Origin: Devosia sp. XK-2 | GTDB taxonomy: Bacteria; Pseudomonadota; Alphaproteobacteria; Rhizobiales; Devosiaceae | Direction of reading: 5' to 3' | Length of the DNA: 64,000 nt | NCBI RefSeq assembly: GCF_037113415.1 | Contig: NZ_CP146608.1 | Location: forward strand, 2,376,501 to 2,440,500 | Notes under the pieces: generated by a model | Database searches by the model: none | The model's input: only the letters and a program-made list of their open reading frames with translations | Told to the model about the DNA's origin: nothing | Part shown: positions 27,639-36,424 of the stretch, one piece after another | How positions within the stretch are numbered: the first letter of the stretch is position 1 | How the letters are laid out: every line of letters starts with the position of its first letter | Made by a program: the position numbers and the translations under genes

Positions 27639-28145
27639 TCAGCCCCATTTGGCCAGAACAGGGCCGGCCTGCCCGCCCACCGGGTCGGTTTGCGGCAGCG
27701 GCACCTGCGCAATGCGCTCGTCTGCTCCCGGCCGTTCGCCGTGCTCACCGCGCAAGAGGTCGGCGCTGCATCCGGGCGGATAGGCGCCGACCACCAGAAA
27801 GTCGCCGCTGGCCGACAGCTTCTTGTGCCCCGTACCCGCCGGTAGAACGACCACATCGCCCGCTTCCACCGCAAAAACCCGGCCACCTTCGCCGCCCAAT
27901 TGCAGCCGCGCCGATCCCTGCGCCACACCCAGGCATTCATGCGTACGCGAATGATAGTGGTGAAAATCATAGACGCTCCAGCGCCACGCACTCGGCCACC
28001 CATTGCCGTCAAACAGGGCTTCCATCGCCTCGGCCGACGGCGCCGATAGCGCACCCTTATAGATCACCACCGGCAGCACATTGTTCGGAATGCCGCCGTC
28101 ATCGGCGAAATGCTCAAGCGTAACGACAGCCAGATTGCCTTGCAT
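27639..28145 (-). CDS. cupin-domain protein
   Basis: The 168-residue protein has a single cupin barrel with both metal-binding motifs: VYDFHHYHSRTHECLGVAQG (cupin motif 1, two His and one Glu) and AVEAGDVVVLPAGTGHKKL (cupin motif 2, closing His). Relatives include small double-stranded beta-helix proteins of unknown substrate. The ATG at 28145 is used because GGAGG precedes it; an ATG at 28157 would include that site inside the coding region. It is convergent with the quinone reductase gene. Confidence 0.83.
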   Translation of the reverse strand: MQGNLAVVTLEHFADDGGIPNNVLPVVIYKGALSAPSAEAMEALFDGNGWPSAWRWSVYDFHHYHSRTHECLGVAQGSARLQLGGEGGRVFAVEAGDVVVLPAGTGHKKLSASGDFLVVGAYPPGCSADLLRGEHGERPGADERIAQVPLPQTDPVGGQAGPVLAKWG

Positions 28146-28195
28146 GCGATCCTCCATTCATCTCATGCAACACGCGAGCGCCGGGTCTGGTTCAG

Positions 28196-29122
28196 CTAAA
28201 CATCGCCGGAAAAAGTGTCGCAGTCCCCTGGATTGCCGGAGCGGTAACCACGCTCGAACCAGGCCTGCCGCTGCGCCGACGTGCCATGGTTGAACGTCTT
28301 GGGTACGGCAAAGCCCTGCATGCGCTTTTGCAGCGTATCGTCGCCGATCTGGTTGGCCGCGTTCAGCGCTTCCTCGATATCGCCATTGTCCAGCAGGTTC
28401 TGCTGCCCGGCATAATTGGCCCAGACGCCGGCATAGCAATCGGCCTGCAATTCCACCCGCACAGAATAGGCATTGGCCTGGGTCTGGCTCATGCTCTGCC
28501 GCCGCTGGTTGAACTCGGGCAGCACCCCGGTCAGGTTCTGAATATGGTGCCCCACCTCATGGGCCAGCACATAGGCCTGGGCAAAATCACCCGGCGCTCC
28601 GAACTGGCGATGCAACTGGTCATAAAAGCTCAGGTCAATATAAACCTTGCTATCCCCCGGGCAGTAGAAGGGTCCCACCGAGGCATCGGCCGCGCCACAG
28701 GCCGTATTCACCGCATCGGTAAACAGCACCACGGTCGGCTCCGGATAATCCTCCCCTATCGCGGCGAACTGCTCGTTCCAGAGATCCTCGGTCTCCTTGA
28801 CCACCACGCCGACAAAATCGGCGAGCTCGTCCTGCCCTTCCGCCGGAAGCTGCCGCGATGTTGCGCTGGACGCCGGCCCCATGCCCGACCCGCCAGTCAG
28901 CATGTCGAGCGGGTTCTGCCCGGTGGCGAACCAGATGATCCCCAATACCACCACAATGCCGATCAGGCTCGAAATGCCCCCGCGCGAGCCGCGCCCGCCA
29001 GTCGGGATGCGGATGCCGCCCCGATTGCCGCCCAGGCCTCCAAGCCCGCCCAGTCCGCCGCCGCCGCGCCGCCCGCGCCGATCCTCAATATTGGAGCTGC
29101 GCTCCCGACCCTGCCACTTCAT
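28196..29122 (-). CDS. ypfJ: neutral zinc metallopeptidase, YpfJ/KPN_02809 family
   Basis: The 308-residue protein has a basic Gly/Arg-rich N-terminus (RRGGGGLGGLGGLGGNRGGIR), one transmembrane helix (LIGIVVVLGIIWFATG) and a long periplasmic domain. The zinc-binding motif is HEVGHHIQ in AYVLAHEVGHHIQNLTG, with the third ligand expected in the downstream Glu region (RVELQADCYAG). The Cys pair CGAADASVGPFYCP is typical of this family. It is a membrane-anchored peptidase of unknown substrate. It overlaps no neighbour and is followed by the cupin gene 50 bp on. Confidence 0.92.
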   Translation of the reverse strand: MKWQGRERSSNIEDRRGRRGGGGLGGLGGLGGNRGGIRIPTGGRGSRGGISSLIGIVVVLGIIWFATGQNPLDMLTGGSGMGPASSATSRQLPAEGQDELADFVGVVVKETEDLWNEQFAAIGEDYPEPTVVLFTDAVNTACGAADASVGPFYCPGDSKVYIDLSFYDQLHRQFGAPGDFAQAYVLAHEVGHHIQNLTGVLPEFNQRRQSMSQTQANAYSVRVELQADCYAGVWANYAGQQNLLDNGDIEEALNAANQIGDDTLQKRMQGFAVPKTFNHGTSAQRQAWFERGYRSGNPGDCDTFSGDV

Positions 29123-29201
29123 CGCCGACGCCTTTCACAGTTCACGTTGGACGCTAGCAGTAAGTGCGGCGCTGCGGAACAGGTTCCACCCCATTCTACG
29201 C

Positions 29202-29218
29202 CCTCCCCTTGAGGGAGG
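29202..29218. repeat. GC-rich palindrome
   Basis: CCTCCC and GGGAGG flank CTTGA in the gap between the uxuB-like stop codon and the metallopeptidase start. Similar C-rich/G-rich palindromes occur at 6157 and 60067. Confidence 0.5.
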
Positions 29219-29251
29219 TGCCGGGGGTGAAACCACGCAGCGACTGGTCGG

Positions 29252-30724
29252 TCACCCGGCAACCTTCGCCACTGTGGCCCGTGCACCTTCGTCAAACAGG
29301 CTTTCGAGATGCCCAACGACCACTGCCCGGAATACGGCATTGCCCGCCAGGTCGGCCCCGAACACCTCGCTCAGCGCCACCAGTCCGTCGAACAAGGCCG
29401 CCGGGTCGTCCCCCGCATCGGCGGCGATGGCATGCATCTTGAGCGCCAGCGGATCGCGCACATCGATCTCGCTGCCATCTTCGGCCACCCCGGTCACATA
29501 GCGCATCCAGGCGGCGACGCCGAGCGCCAGCCGCTCAATCCCGTGTCCGGCCTTCAGCCGGTCCCGGATCGTACCAAGTAGGCGCTGCGGCAATTTCTGC
29601 GATCCATCCATGGCAATCTGCCAGGTCCGGTGCTTGAGCGCCGGATTGCGAAACCGCTCCAGCAGCTCGTCCCGGTAAGCGCCAAGATCCACACCCGGCA
29701 TGTTGAGCGTCGGCATGGCCTCCTCGGTCATCAAGCCGTGGATCAGCTGCACATAGGCCGGATCGCCCATGACGTCGGAAATATATTCGTATCCCCCCAG
29801 ATAGCCCGAATAGGCCATGGTCGAGTGCGAGCCATTGAGCATGCGGAGCTTCATATGCTCGAACGGCTCGACATCCTTGACCAGCTGCGCACCCACCGTT
29901 TCAAACGCCGGCCGGCCAGACGGGAACTGATCCTCGATAACCCATTGGGTGAAGGGTTCGGTCATGATCGGCCAGGAGTCCTCCGCCCCGATCAGCCCGG
30001 TAACCTCATCCCGATCCGCGTCTGTGGTCGAGGGTACGATGCGATCCACCATGGTCGAGGGGAAAGCCACCTGCTTCATCCATTCGCCCAGTTCAGGGTC
30101 CCGCAGCGCCGCAAACGCCGTCACGATCCGCTTGGCCGTCTCGCCATTGCTCGGCAGGTTGTCGCAGCTCATCACCGTAAACGGCGCCATCCCCGCCGCC
30201 TTGCGCCGCGCCAGCGCTTCCACCAGCATACCCGGCGCCGACCTGGGCGCCGTCGGATTGCTCAGGTCATGCACGATATCGGCATGGTTCCGGTCAAGTT
30301 CGCCGGTCGCCGGATCGTGGCAATAGCCCTTCTCGGTCACCGTCAGCGAGACGATGCGAATGGCCGGATCGGCCATCAGCGCCAGCAGCTTTTCGCGCTC
30401 GCTATTGGCGTCCATCACCGAAAGGATCGAGCCGATCACCCGCGGATGCGTACCTGCCGCATCGCGCACGGCAATGGTGTAAAGCCCGTCCTGCGGCTCC
30501 AGCGCTTCCTTGGTGTCCGGGCGCCTCAAGCTCGCCCCGACAATGCCCCAACTCGGATCGGCCGCCAGCAGGTCGTCGACATAGACCGCCATATGCGCAC
30601 GGTGAAAAGCACCAATGCCCAGGTGAACAATACCCGGCGAGACCTGGGCCCGATCGTAATCGGGCACCTTGGTCCCCTTGGCGAGTTTGGCGAGGCTGGC
30701 TGAGTTGAGGCGGGGGCTGGACAC
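29252..30724 (-). CDS. mannitol dehydrogenase family protein, likely fructuronate reductase
   Basis: This 490-residue long-chain polyol dehydrogenase has an N-terminal Rossmann domain (IVHLGIGAFHRAHMAVYVDDLL) and the family signature KLRMLNGSHSTMAYSGYLGG with catalytic Lys and Asn. The family covers mannitol, arabinitol and fructuronate/tagaturonate oxidoreductases. The divergent neighbour is a KDG kinase, which fits UxuB making D-mannonate for KDG formation; mannonate dehydratase is not in the window. I use the GTG at 30724, because the GTG at 30745 lies upstream of GGAGGAG and would translate that ribosome-binding site. Confidence 0.85.
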   Translation of the reverse strand: MSSPRLNSASLAKLAKGTKVPDYDRAQVSPGIVHLGIGAFHRAHMAVYVDDLLAADPSWGIVGASLRRPDTKEALEPQDGLYTIAVRDAAGTHPRVIGSILSVMDANSEREKLLALMADPAIRIVSLTVTEKGYCHDPATGELDRNHADIVHDLSNPTAPRSAPGMLVEALARRKAAGMAPFTVMSCDNLPSNGETAKRIVTAFAALRDPELGEWMKQVAFPSTMVDRIVPSTTDADRDEVTGLIGAEDSWPIMTEPFTQWVIEDQFPSGRPAFETVGAQLVKDVEPFEHMKLRMLNGSHSTMAYSGYLGGYEYISDVMGDPAYVQLIHGLMTEEAMPTLNMPGVDLGAYRDELLERFRNPALKHRTWQIAMDGSQKLPQRLLGTIRDRLKAGHGIERLALGVAAWMRYVTGVAEDGSEIDVRDPLALKMHAIAADAGDDPAALFDGLVALSEVFGADLAGNAVFRAVVVGHLESLFDEGARATVAKVAG

Positions 30725-30855
30725 AGAAATCTCCTCCAAAGACACGCACCATCTTGTATGGAAGTTGCGCTCGGTTTAGCAGCCTCTTTAGTGGGAACCC
30801 CTTGCCGGAGCAAGCCCGCACCGGCATAACCCGCATAAGGTTCAGGAGGAAAATC

Positions 30856-31764
30856 GTGGCCAAACGTATCGTCTCAATCGGAGAATGCATGATCGAGATG
30901 AGCGGCGGCGAAGACCGCACCTATCGCCTGGGCTATGCCGGCGACACGCTCAACACCGCCTGGTATCTGCGGGCGCTGCTCGGCCAGGACTGGTCGATCG
31001 ACTATGCCACCGCCCTGGGCGAAGACCGCTATTCGAGCGATATCCGCGCCTTTCTTGCCGACAATAATATCGGCACCGGCCACATCCAGACCATTCATAA
31101 TCGCCGTCCTGGCCTCTACCTGATCCACCAGGAAAAGGGCGACCGGCACTTCACCTATTGGCGCGACACCTCCGCCGCCAAGCTCCTGGCCGACGACAAG
31201 CAGGCCCTGGCCAAGGCCGTCGAAGGCGCAGAACTGGTTTATTTCTCGGGCATTACCCTGGCCATTCTCGCGCCTCGCGCCCGTGGCCGCCTGTTGGGCG
31301 CCGTTGTCAGGGCGCGCGACAATGGCGCCAAAATCGCCTTCGACACCAATCTCCGTCCCGCCCTCTGGTCCTCACCCCGCGTCATGGCCGGTGTCCTCAC
31401 CGCCGCCGCTGGCCTGTGCGACATCGTCCTGCCCACCCATACTGATGAAGCGCCGCTTTTCGGCGACAAATCCATAGACGATACCGCTGATCGCTATCTC
31501 GAACTCGGTGTGGAAGAAGTCGTGGTCAAGGACGGCGGCAAGGAAGCGCTTGTCGCCACCGCCGAGGAGCGCATTCGGATTGCCCCGCCCTCCGGCGCCA
31601 AAGTCGTCGACGCCACCGGCGCCGGCGACAGCTTCAACGGCGCCTATCTCTCCGCCCGCCTCAACGGCAAGTCCCTGCGCGACGCCGCCGAGGCCGCCCA
31701 TCGCACCGCCGGCATCGTCATTGGCCATAAGGGCGCACTCGTCGATCCCAAGCTGGTCAAGTAG
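30856..31764 (+). CDS. kdgK: PfkB-family sugar kinase, likely 2-keto-3-deoxygluconate kinase
   Basis: The 302-residue PfkB/ribokinase protein begins IVSIGECMIEM and has the C-terminal signature DATGAGDSFNGAYLSARL, with the catalytic Asp and the anion hole (GAGD). The N-terminal MSGGEDRTYRLGYAGDTLNTAWYLR and the FDTNLRPALW segment are typical of KDG kinases that make KDPG for the Entner-Doudoroff pathway. GTG at 30856 follows AGGAGGA six bases upstream. It shares a divergent promoter region with the fructuronate reductase gene, consistent with hexuronate use. Confidence 0.88.
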   Translation: MAKRIVSIGECMIEMSGGEDRTYRLGYAGDTLNTAWYLRALLGQDWSIDYATALGEDRYSSDIRAFLADNNIGTGHIQTIHNRRPGLYLIHQEKGDRHFTYWRDTSAAKLLADDKQALAKAVEGAELVYFSGITLAILAPRARGRLLGAVVRARDNGAKIAFDTNLRPALWSSPRVMAGVLTAAAGLCDIVLPTHTDEAPLFGDKSIDDTADRYLELGVEEVVVKDGGKEALVATAEERIRIAPPSGAKVVDATGAGDSFNGAYLSARLNGKSLRDAAEAAHRTAGIVIGHKGALVDPKLVK

Positions 31765-31815
31765 AGCCAGACCTCCCCTCCCCACCCGCATCGGGACCAG
31801 GTCAGCGCCCTTTCA

Positions 31816-31833
31816 CCGTCATCAATCTGTCAT
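31816..31833 (+). promoter_or_regulatory. Pho-box-like site 1 upstream of cpdB
   Basis: The 7-4-7 arrangement CCGTCAT-CAAT-CTGTCAT is present, against the alphaproteobacterial Pho box CTGTCAT-N4-CTGTCAT, with one mismatch in the first repeat and none in the second. A degenerate third repeat (TTGACCA, 31837-31843) follows. It lies about 180 bp upstream of the cpdB start. Confidence 0.7.
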
Positions 31834-31875
31834 AAATTGACCAATCGGTAAAAACTTCATAGCGTCTCCGCCCAG

Positions 31876-31893
31876 CCGTCATCTGCGCGTCAT
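31876..31893 (+). promoter_or_regulatory. Pho-box-like site 2 upstream of cpdB
   Basis: A second 7-4-7 unit reads CCGTCAT-CTGC-GCGTCAT, with one and two mismatches to CTGTCAT. It starts 60 bp after site 1 and lies about 120 bp before the cpdB start. The window also encodes PhoB. Confidence 0.6.
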
Positions 31894-32010
31894 TTAGGCA
31901 AGGCATGAGCGGTCTGCTTCCCGCGGACGGGGAAGCGCCAAGAACCGGTCGAAAACCGGCAGCCGGGAGCACGCCCCCGGCACAGCGGCACTTCATTGGA
32001 GACGATCAAA

Positions 32011-33996
32011 ATGAACTTCTTCCCATCCATTTCGCGGCGCAGTTTCCTGGCGGGTTCGGCCAGCGTCGGCGCCATGGTCGCCATGCACCCCTTCGCCGTC
32101 ATGGCGCAGGCCAACCAGGCCCATCTGCGCATCATCGAAACCACCGATATTCACGTCGCCATCCTGCCTTACGATTATTATGCCGACGCCCCCAACGACA
32201 CGATGGGTCTGGCGCGCACCGCGGCCATCATCGAATCCATTCGCGCCGAAGCCGGCAATGCCGTCCTGTTCGACAATGGCGACCTCATCCAGGGCAATCC
32301 CATGGGTGACTACATGGCCTATGAAAAGGGCCTCAACCAAGGCGACATCCACCCCGCCGTGGCTGCCCTCAATACGCTCGGCTACGATGCCGCAACCCTG
32401 GGCAATCACGAATTCAACTATGGCCTGGAATTCCTCGACAGGGCTCTGGAAGGCGCCAATTTCCCGCTGGTCTCGGCCAATCTGGTGCGCGGCACCGAGC
32501 TGGGCGAAGACCCGACCAATGACGACACCTACCTCACGCCCTATCGCATCTTCGAAAAGGAACTGACCGACGGTTCGGGTGCCACCCATACCATCAAGAT
32601 CGGTGTTATCGGCTTCCTGCCGCCCCAGATCCTGACCTGGGACGCGACCCACCTCGCCGGCAAGGTCGTGGTGCGCGACATTGTCGAAACCGCCCAGGCT
32701 TGGGTACCAAGGATCCGCGAAGAAGGCGCCGACATCGTCGTGGCCCTTTCCCATTCCGGCATCGAAGGTGGCGAGCACATCCCCGGCATGGAAAACGCCT
32801 CGCTGCAATTGGCCGCCGTCGATGGCATCGACGTCGTCCTCACCGGCCATCACCACCGCGTCTTCCCCGGTCCGAATTATGAGGGCATCGAGGGCGTCGA
32901 TACTGTCACCGGCACGCTCAATGGCAAGCCGGCCGTCATGCCTGGCTTCTGGGGCTCGCATATGGGCCTTGTCGACCTGCTGCTCGAAGTCGATGCCGAC
33001 GGCAAATGGAATGTGGTCTCCCACACCTCCGAAGCCCGCCCCATCGTTGAGCGCGTCGACAACAAGAATGTGCCGACCGTCGAATCCGTCGCCACCGTGG
33101 CCGATGCAGTTGCGGTCGAACACGAGGAAACGCTCGACTATATCCGCCGCCCCGTCGGCGAAACGGCAGCCCCGCTCCACTCCTATTTCGCTCTCGTTGC
33201 CGACGATCCGTCGGTGCAGATCGTCTCGCAGGCCCAGTCCTGGTACATCGCCCAGATGATGAAGGGCACCGAATGGGAAAGCCTGCCCATCCTCTCGGCT
33301 GCAGCGCCCTTCAAGGCCGGTGGTCGTGGCGGCCCGGACTATTACACCGACGTCCCCGTCGGTCCGGTCGCCATCAAGAACGTCGCCGACCTTTATCTCT
33401 ATCCCAATACCATCCAGGCCCTGGTGGTCACCGGCGCCGATGTGAAGAACTGGCTCGAACGCTCGGCCGGCATCTTCAACCAGGTCGAAGCCGGCGCCAA
33501 GGATGCCGAGCTGATCAATATCGACTTCCCGTCCTACAATTTCGACGTCATCGACGGGGTGACCTACAAGATCGACCTCACCCAGCCCTCGAAATATTCC
33601 TCGGACGGCAAGGAAGAAATCAATCCCGACGCCAACCGCATCGTCGATCTGATGTTCGATGGCGCCCCGATCGATCCCGAAGCCAAATTCGTCATCGCCT
33701 CGAACAATTACCGCGCTGGCGGCGGCGGCTCCTTCCCGGGCACCGGTGCTGAAAACATCATCTTCATCGGTCCTGACACCAATCGCGACATCATCGTCCG
33801 CTTCATCATCGAGAACGGCACGATTAATCCCAAGGCCGACAGCAATTGGTCCCTCGCCCCGATTGGCGATACCACCGTGCTCTTTGCCACCGGCCCGAAG
33901 GCCGCCGACAAGGTCGCCGACGTCACCGCCGTCAGCATTGAGGCGACCGGCCAAACCGACGAGGCCGGCTTCGGCATCTATCGCATCACGCTTTGA
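32011..33996 (+). CDS. cpdB: 2',3'-cyclic-nucleotide 2'-phosphodiesterase/3'-nucleotidase CpdB
   Basis: CpdB is a periplasmic enzyme that opens 2',3'-cyclic nucleotides to 3'-nucleotides and removes the phosphate. The 661-residue protein has a twin-arginine signal ([11 protein letters not shown]), so it is exported folded. The metallophosphatase domain shows ETTDIHVAI (Asp and His ligands), [20 protein letters not shown] and LTGHHHRVF. The 5'-nucleotidase C-terminal domain (about 370-640) has the [14 protein letters not shown] substrate loop. GGAGA precedes the ATG at 32011. Two Pho-box-like sites lie upstream, and RNase T2 follows. Confidence 0.95.
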   Translation: MNFFPSISRRSFLAGSASVGAMVAMHPFAVMAQANQAHLRIIETTDIHVAILPYDYYADAPNDTMGLARTAAIIESIRAEAGNAVLFDNGDLIQGNPMGDYMAYEKGLNQGDIHPAVAALNTLGYDAATLGNHEFNYGLEFLDRALEGANFPLVSANLVRGTELGEDPTNDDTYLTPYRIFEKELTDGSGATHTIKIGVIGFLPPQILTWDATHLAGKVVVRDIVETAQAWVPRIREEGADIVVALSHSGIEGGEHIPGMENASLQLAAVDGIDVVLTGHHHRVFPGPNYEGIEGVDTVTGTLNGKPAVMPGFWGSHMGLVDLLLEVDADGKWNVVSHTSEARPIVERVDNKNVPTVESVATVADAVAVEHEETLDYIRRPVGETAAPLHSYFALVADDPSVQIVSQAQSWYIAQMMKGTEWESLPILSAAAPFKAGGRGGPDYYTDVPVGPVAIKNVADLYLYPNTIQALVVTGADVKNWLERSAGIFNQVEAGAKDAELINIDFPSYNFDVIDGVTYKIDLTQPSKYSSDGKEEINPDANRIVDLMFDGAPIDPEAKFVIASNNYRAGGGGSFPGTGAENIIFIGPDTNRDIIVRFIIENGTINPKADSNWSLAPIGDTTVLFATGPKAADKVADVTAVSIEATGQTDEAGFGIYRITL

Positions 33997-34019
33997 CCTC
34001 CTGAGCTTTGCAAACCGTC

Positions 34020-34050
34020 GGGGGAGTCGCTAAGGCTCCCCCATATTTTT
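34020..34050 (+). terminator. terminator-like hairpin between cpdB and RNase T2
   Basis: Arms GGGGGAG and CTCCCCC flank TCGCTAAGG and are followed by ATATTTTT. The T tract ends only 11 nt before the RNase T2 ATG, so the structure can end the cpdB transcript or control read-through into the RNase gene. Confidence 0.7.
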
Positions 34051-34061
34051 GGGGATGGCTC

Positions 34062-35039
34062 ATGCGTCGCTTTCTTTCGCTGGCAATATTGACCCTGCTG
34101 TCGCTTCCGGCTGCTGCTGAAACGCCGCTTTCCGGCACATTCACCGCGCAATCGGCGTGCCCAGCATTCCAATCGATCAGCCGCCAGACCAATCCAGGCA
34201 ATGTCATCCTGACGCCGGGCGCGGATTACGAACTTCTCGCTGCCAACAAGACCCCCGCCACCCATCTCTGGATCATCGTGCCCGGCGCACAACCCGACCG
34301 CCGTTGGGTGGAAATCGCCTGCGGTACCACCGATATTGCCCTGGCGCCGGCCGCGGACGAACCCGTCCGGCCCCAAACCTATCGCGGCACCCAATATGTG
34401 CTGGCCGTCAACTGGCAGCCCGCCTTCTGCGAAACCGCCTCCCATACGCCCGAATGTCGCGACCAGCGCCCCAATGACTTTGAGGCGACCCATTTCACCC
34501 TGCACGGGCTCTGGCCGCAGCCACGCGATCGGGAATATTGCGACGTCTCCCAGCGCGACATCTGGGCCAGTCGCGACGGCCGCTGGCGGGACCTCCCGCC
34601 GCTCGACCTCACCATCGCCCAGCGCCGCGATCTCGATGAGGTCATGCCAGGCTCCCAATCTGGTCTCGACCGGCACGAATGGACCAAACATGGCACCTGT
34701 TACGGCACAGACCAGCGCGACTATATCGCTGACTCGCTCGACCTCATGCTGGCGCTCAACACCTCCGAAGTGGTGGATCTCTTTGCCGGCAATATCGGCA
34801 AACGCATCACCCTCGACCAGGTGCGCACTGCCTTCGATGCGTCGTTTGGTGCAGGAACCGGAGACCGCGTGTCCATCAATTGTGTCCGCGACGGCAACCG
34901 CACGCTCGTCACCGAACTGCAGATCAACCTGACTGGACAAATCACTGGCCCTGACGATCTCTCGCGCCTGATGCTCGCCGCCGAGCCCGCCGACAGCGAC
35001 TGCCGGTCCGGACAGGTTGATGCAATCGGACTGCGCTGA
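34062..35039 (+). CDS. secreted ribonuclease T2
   Basis: RNase T2 cuts single-stranded RNA outside the cytoplasm through 2',3'-cyclic phosphate intermediates. The 325-residue protein has a Sec signal peptide (MRRFLSLAILTLLSLPAAA). Both active-site segments are intact: CAS I as FTLHGLWPQP and CAS II as RHEWTKHGTC, with the catalytic His in each and the Glu and Lys between them. Several cysteines suggest disulfides. CpdB, which hydrolyses the cyclic products, is the upstream gene on the same strand, making a plausible RNA-scavenging pair. Confidence 0.94.
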   Translation: MRRFLSLAILTLLSLPAAAETPLSGTFTAQSACPAFQSISRQTNPGNVILTPGADYELLAANKTPATHLWIIVPGAQPDRRWVEIACGTTDIALAPAADEPVRPQTYRGTQYVLAVNWQPAFCETASHTPECRDQRPNDFEATHFTLHGLWPQPRDREYCDVSQRDIWASRDGRWRDLPPLDLTIAQRRDLDEVMPGSQSGLDRHEWTKHGTCYGTDQRDYIADSLDLMLALNTSEVVDLFAGNIGKRITLDQVRTAFDASFGAGTGDRVSINCVRDGNRTLVTELQINLTGQITGPDDLSRLMLAAEPADSDCRSGQVDAIGLR

Positions 35040-35042
35040 CGA

Positions 35043-35258
35043 TCAGGCGTATTTATCCACGAGTGCCTGAGGCTCGGCTATAGTCGCAACCATTGCCCTG
35101 CGCCCTGCGAGACTGCCGCCAAAGTCCACCGCCGGGTCGAGCCGCGCGGCTGCTCGTGATGGGTCCTCGCCGCGTTTTGCCGCGCTGACCTCATCGCAAT
35201 TGTGACAGGCATATCCGTTGACCATGACAGGTTTGGGATAATCGCCACCAATCTGCAT
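35043..35258 (-). CDS. small conserved hypothetical protein with CxxC motif
   Basis: The 71-residue protein has a glycine-rich start ([20 protein letters not shown]) and a CHNC motif that may bind metal or be redox-active. Small proteins of this type with a VNGYxCxNC start are common in Rhizobiales; function is unknown. I use the ATG at 35258, since GGAGG lies before it; the ATG at 35270 would include that site. It is convergent with the RNase T2 gene, separated by three bases. Confidence 0.72.
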   Translation of the reverse strand: MQIGGDYPKPVMVNGYACHNCDEVSAAKRGEDPSRAAARLDPAVDFGGSLAGRRAMVATIAEPQALVDKYA

Positions 35259-35349
35259 GTGGACCTCCATTCGTGCGGAAGTTTATTCGACAGGGCGCAA
35301 CACTTGGTTACTCCGTTCGATGCGTCATGGTGAACGAAAGCTTGCTGTA

Positions 35350-35790
35350 CTACCCGATCCTGTCCAACCGCTCGCGCAACGCCAGGAGTTCCCGGCGCAA
35401 GGCCTCGACGCCGTCCAGCGGCAATCCCGTTCCCTCCACAACGGCCAGTGGAATGGCCTCCGCCTTTCCTTTCAGTGCCCGCCCGGCGGCTGTCAGCCTG
35501 ATGCGCACCTGCCGCTCATCATCCTCGTCGCGCCGTCTCTCCACCAGCCCACGCGCCTCGAGCCGCTTGATCAGCGGCGTAATCGTCCCTGAATCGAGGA
35601 ACAACTTATCTCCCAGCGCCTTGACCGTGAGATCATCGCGTTCCCAGAGCACCAGGAATACCAGATATTGCGGATAGGTCAGCTCCAGAGCATCCAGGCG
35701 TGGCTTATAAAACCGCGTGAAAGCATGCCCCGCCGAATAGACGGCAAAGCACAGCATCTGGTCGATCGTGGGCATGGTTTCGTCCGCCAT
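35350..35790 (-). CDS. ohrR: organic-peroxide-sensing MarR-family repressor OhrR
   Basis: OhrR represses ohr until its reactive cysteine is oxidised by organic peroxide. With the start at 35790 (146 residues) that Cys is C14 in [14 protein letters not shown]. The winged helix-turn-helix follows (about 60-110: [25 protein letters not shown] and the [16 protein letters not shown] wing). Upstream in-frame ATG codons at 35844 and 35814 are disfavoured: the frame from 35844 runs through part of the operator palindrome. A perfect inverted repeat in the gap to ohr is the likely operator. Confidence 0.93.
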   Translation of the reverse strand: MADETMPTIDQMLCFAVYSAGHAFTRFYKPRLDALELTYPQYLVFLVLWERDDLTVKALGDKLFLDSGTITPLIKRLEARGLVERRRDEDDERQVRIRLTAAGRALKGKAEAIPLAVVEGTGLPLDGVEALRRELLALRERLDRIG

Positions 35791-35840
35791 TGGCATGGCC
35801 CTTTCATCTCGCATCAGACTAACACACAAAATTCCATTGC

Positions 35841-35857
35841 GCACAATTTAATTGTGC
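35841..35857. promoter_or_regulatory. predicted OhrR operator
   Basis: A perfect 17-bp palindrome, GCACAATT-T-AATTGTGC, lies in the ohrR-ohr gap. Its core ACAATT/AATTGT matches known OhrR boxes such as the B. subtilis site TACAATTAAATTGTA. It sits about 38 bp before the ohr start and about 51 bp before the ohrR start, so it can control both. Confidence 0.85.
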
Positions 35858-35894
35858 ATTATGTATTTTTCATCCCAAGCAAGGAGCTTTCTCA

Positions 35895-36347
35895 ATGAGC
35901 ATCAAATCTGCAGTCTACACCGCCCATGCCCACACCACCGGCGGCCGCACCGGCACCAGCAGGACCGATGACGGCCGTCTGGAAGTCACTCTCGACACCC
36001 CCAAGGCGATGGGCGGAAATGATGGTCCCGGCACCAATCCCGAGCAGCTTTTTGCCGCCGGCTATTCCGCCTGCTTCCTGGGCGCCCTCAAGGCCGTCGC
36101 CCGCGGCGAAAAGGTCAAGATCCCAGACGAAACCACCATCGACGCTGCCGTCTCCTTCGGCGAGAACGCCAATGGCGTCGGCTACAACATCGCCGTCGAG
36201 CTCAAGGTCGCCATCCCCGGCTTTGAGCGCGCCCAGGCCGAAGATCTGGTTCACAAGGCCCATCAGGTTTGCCCCTATTCCAACGCCACTCGCGGCAATG
36301 TCGAGGTGACTCTCACCGTCCTGGAAAGGGCGCTGGCCGCCGCCTGA
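35895..36347 (+). CDS. ohr: organic hydroperoxide resistance protein Ohr
   Basis: Ohr is a thiol peroxidase of the OsmC/Ohr superfamily that reduces organic and fatty-acid hydroperoxides in the cytoplasm. The 150-residue protein carries both active cysteines: C60 in AAGYSACFLGAL and C126 in HQVCPYSNATRGNV. It is slightly longer than the usual 140 residues. It is divergent from ohrR with a perfect operator palindrome between them, so induction by organic peroxides is expected. Confidence 0.96.
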   Translation: MSIKSAVYTAHAHTTGGRTGTSRTDDGRLEVTLDTPKAMGGNDGPGTNPEQLFAAGYSACFLGALKAVARGEKVKIPDETTIDAAVSFGENANGVGYNIAVELKVAIPGFERAQAEDLVHKAHQVCPYSNATRGNVEVTLTVLERALAAA

Positions 36348-36424
36348 GGCTTTCATTAACGATTGCCATTCACTTGACCGAAAGGGCGGTAAGGCTAGCG
36401 TCTCTGCTCAGTTAGGAGCTCGCC

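Noticed and set aside
31993..33954. 653-residue minus-strand frame opposite cpdB
   Set aside because: CpdB is full length with all metal-binding motifs; the opposite frame is a shadow of GC-rich codons.
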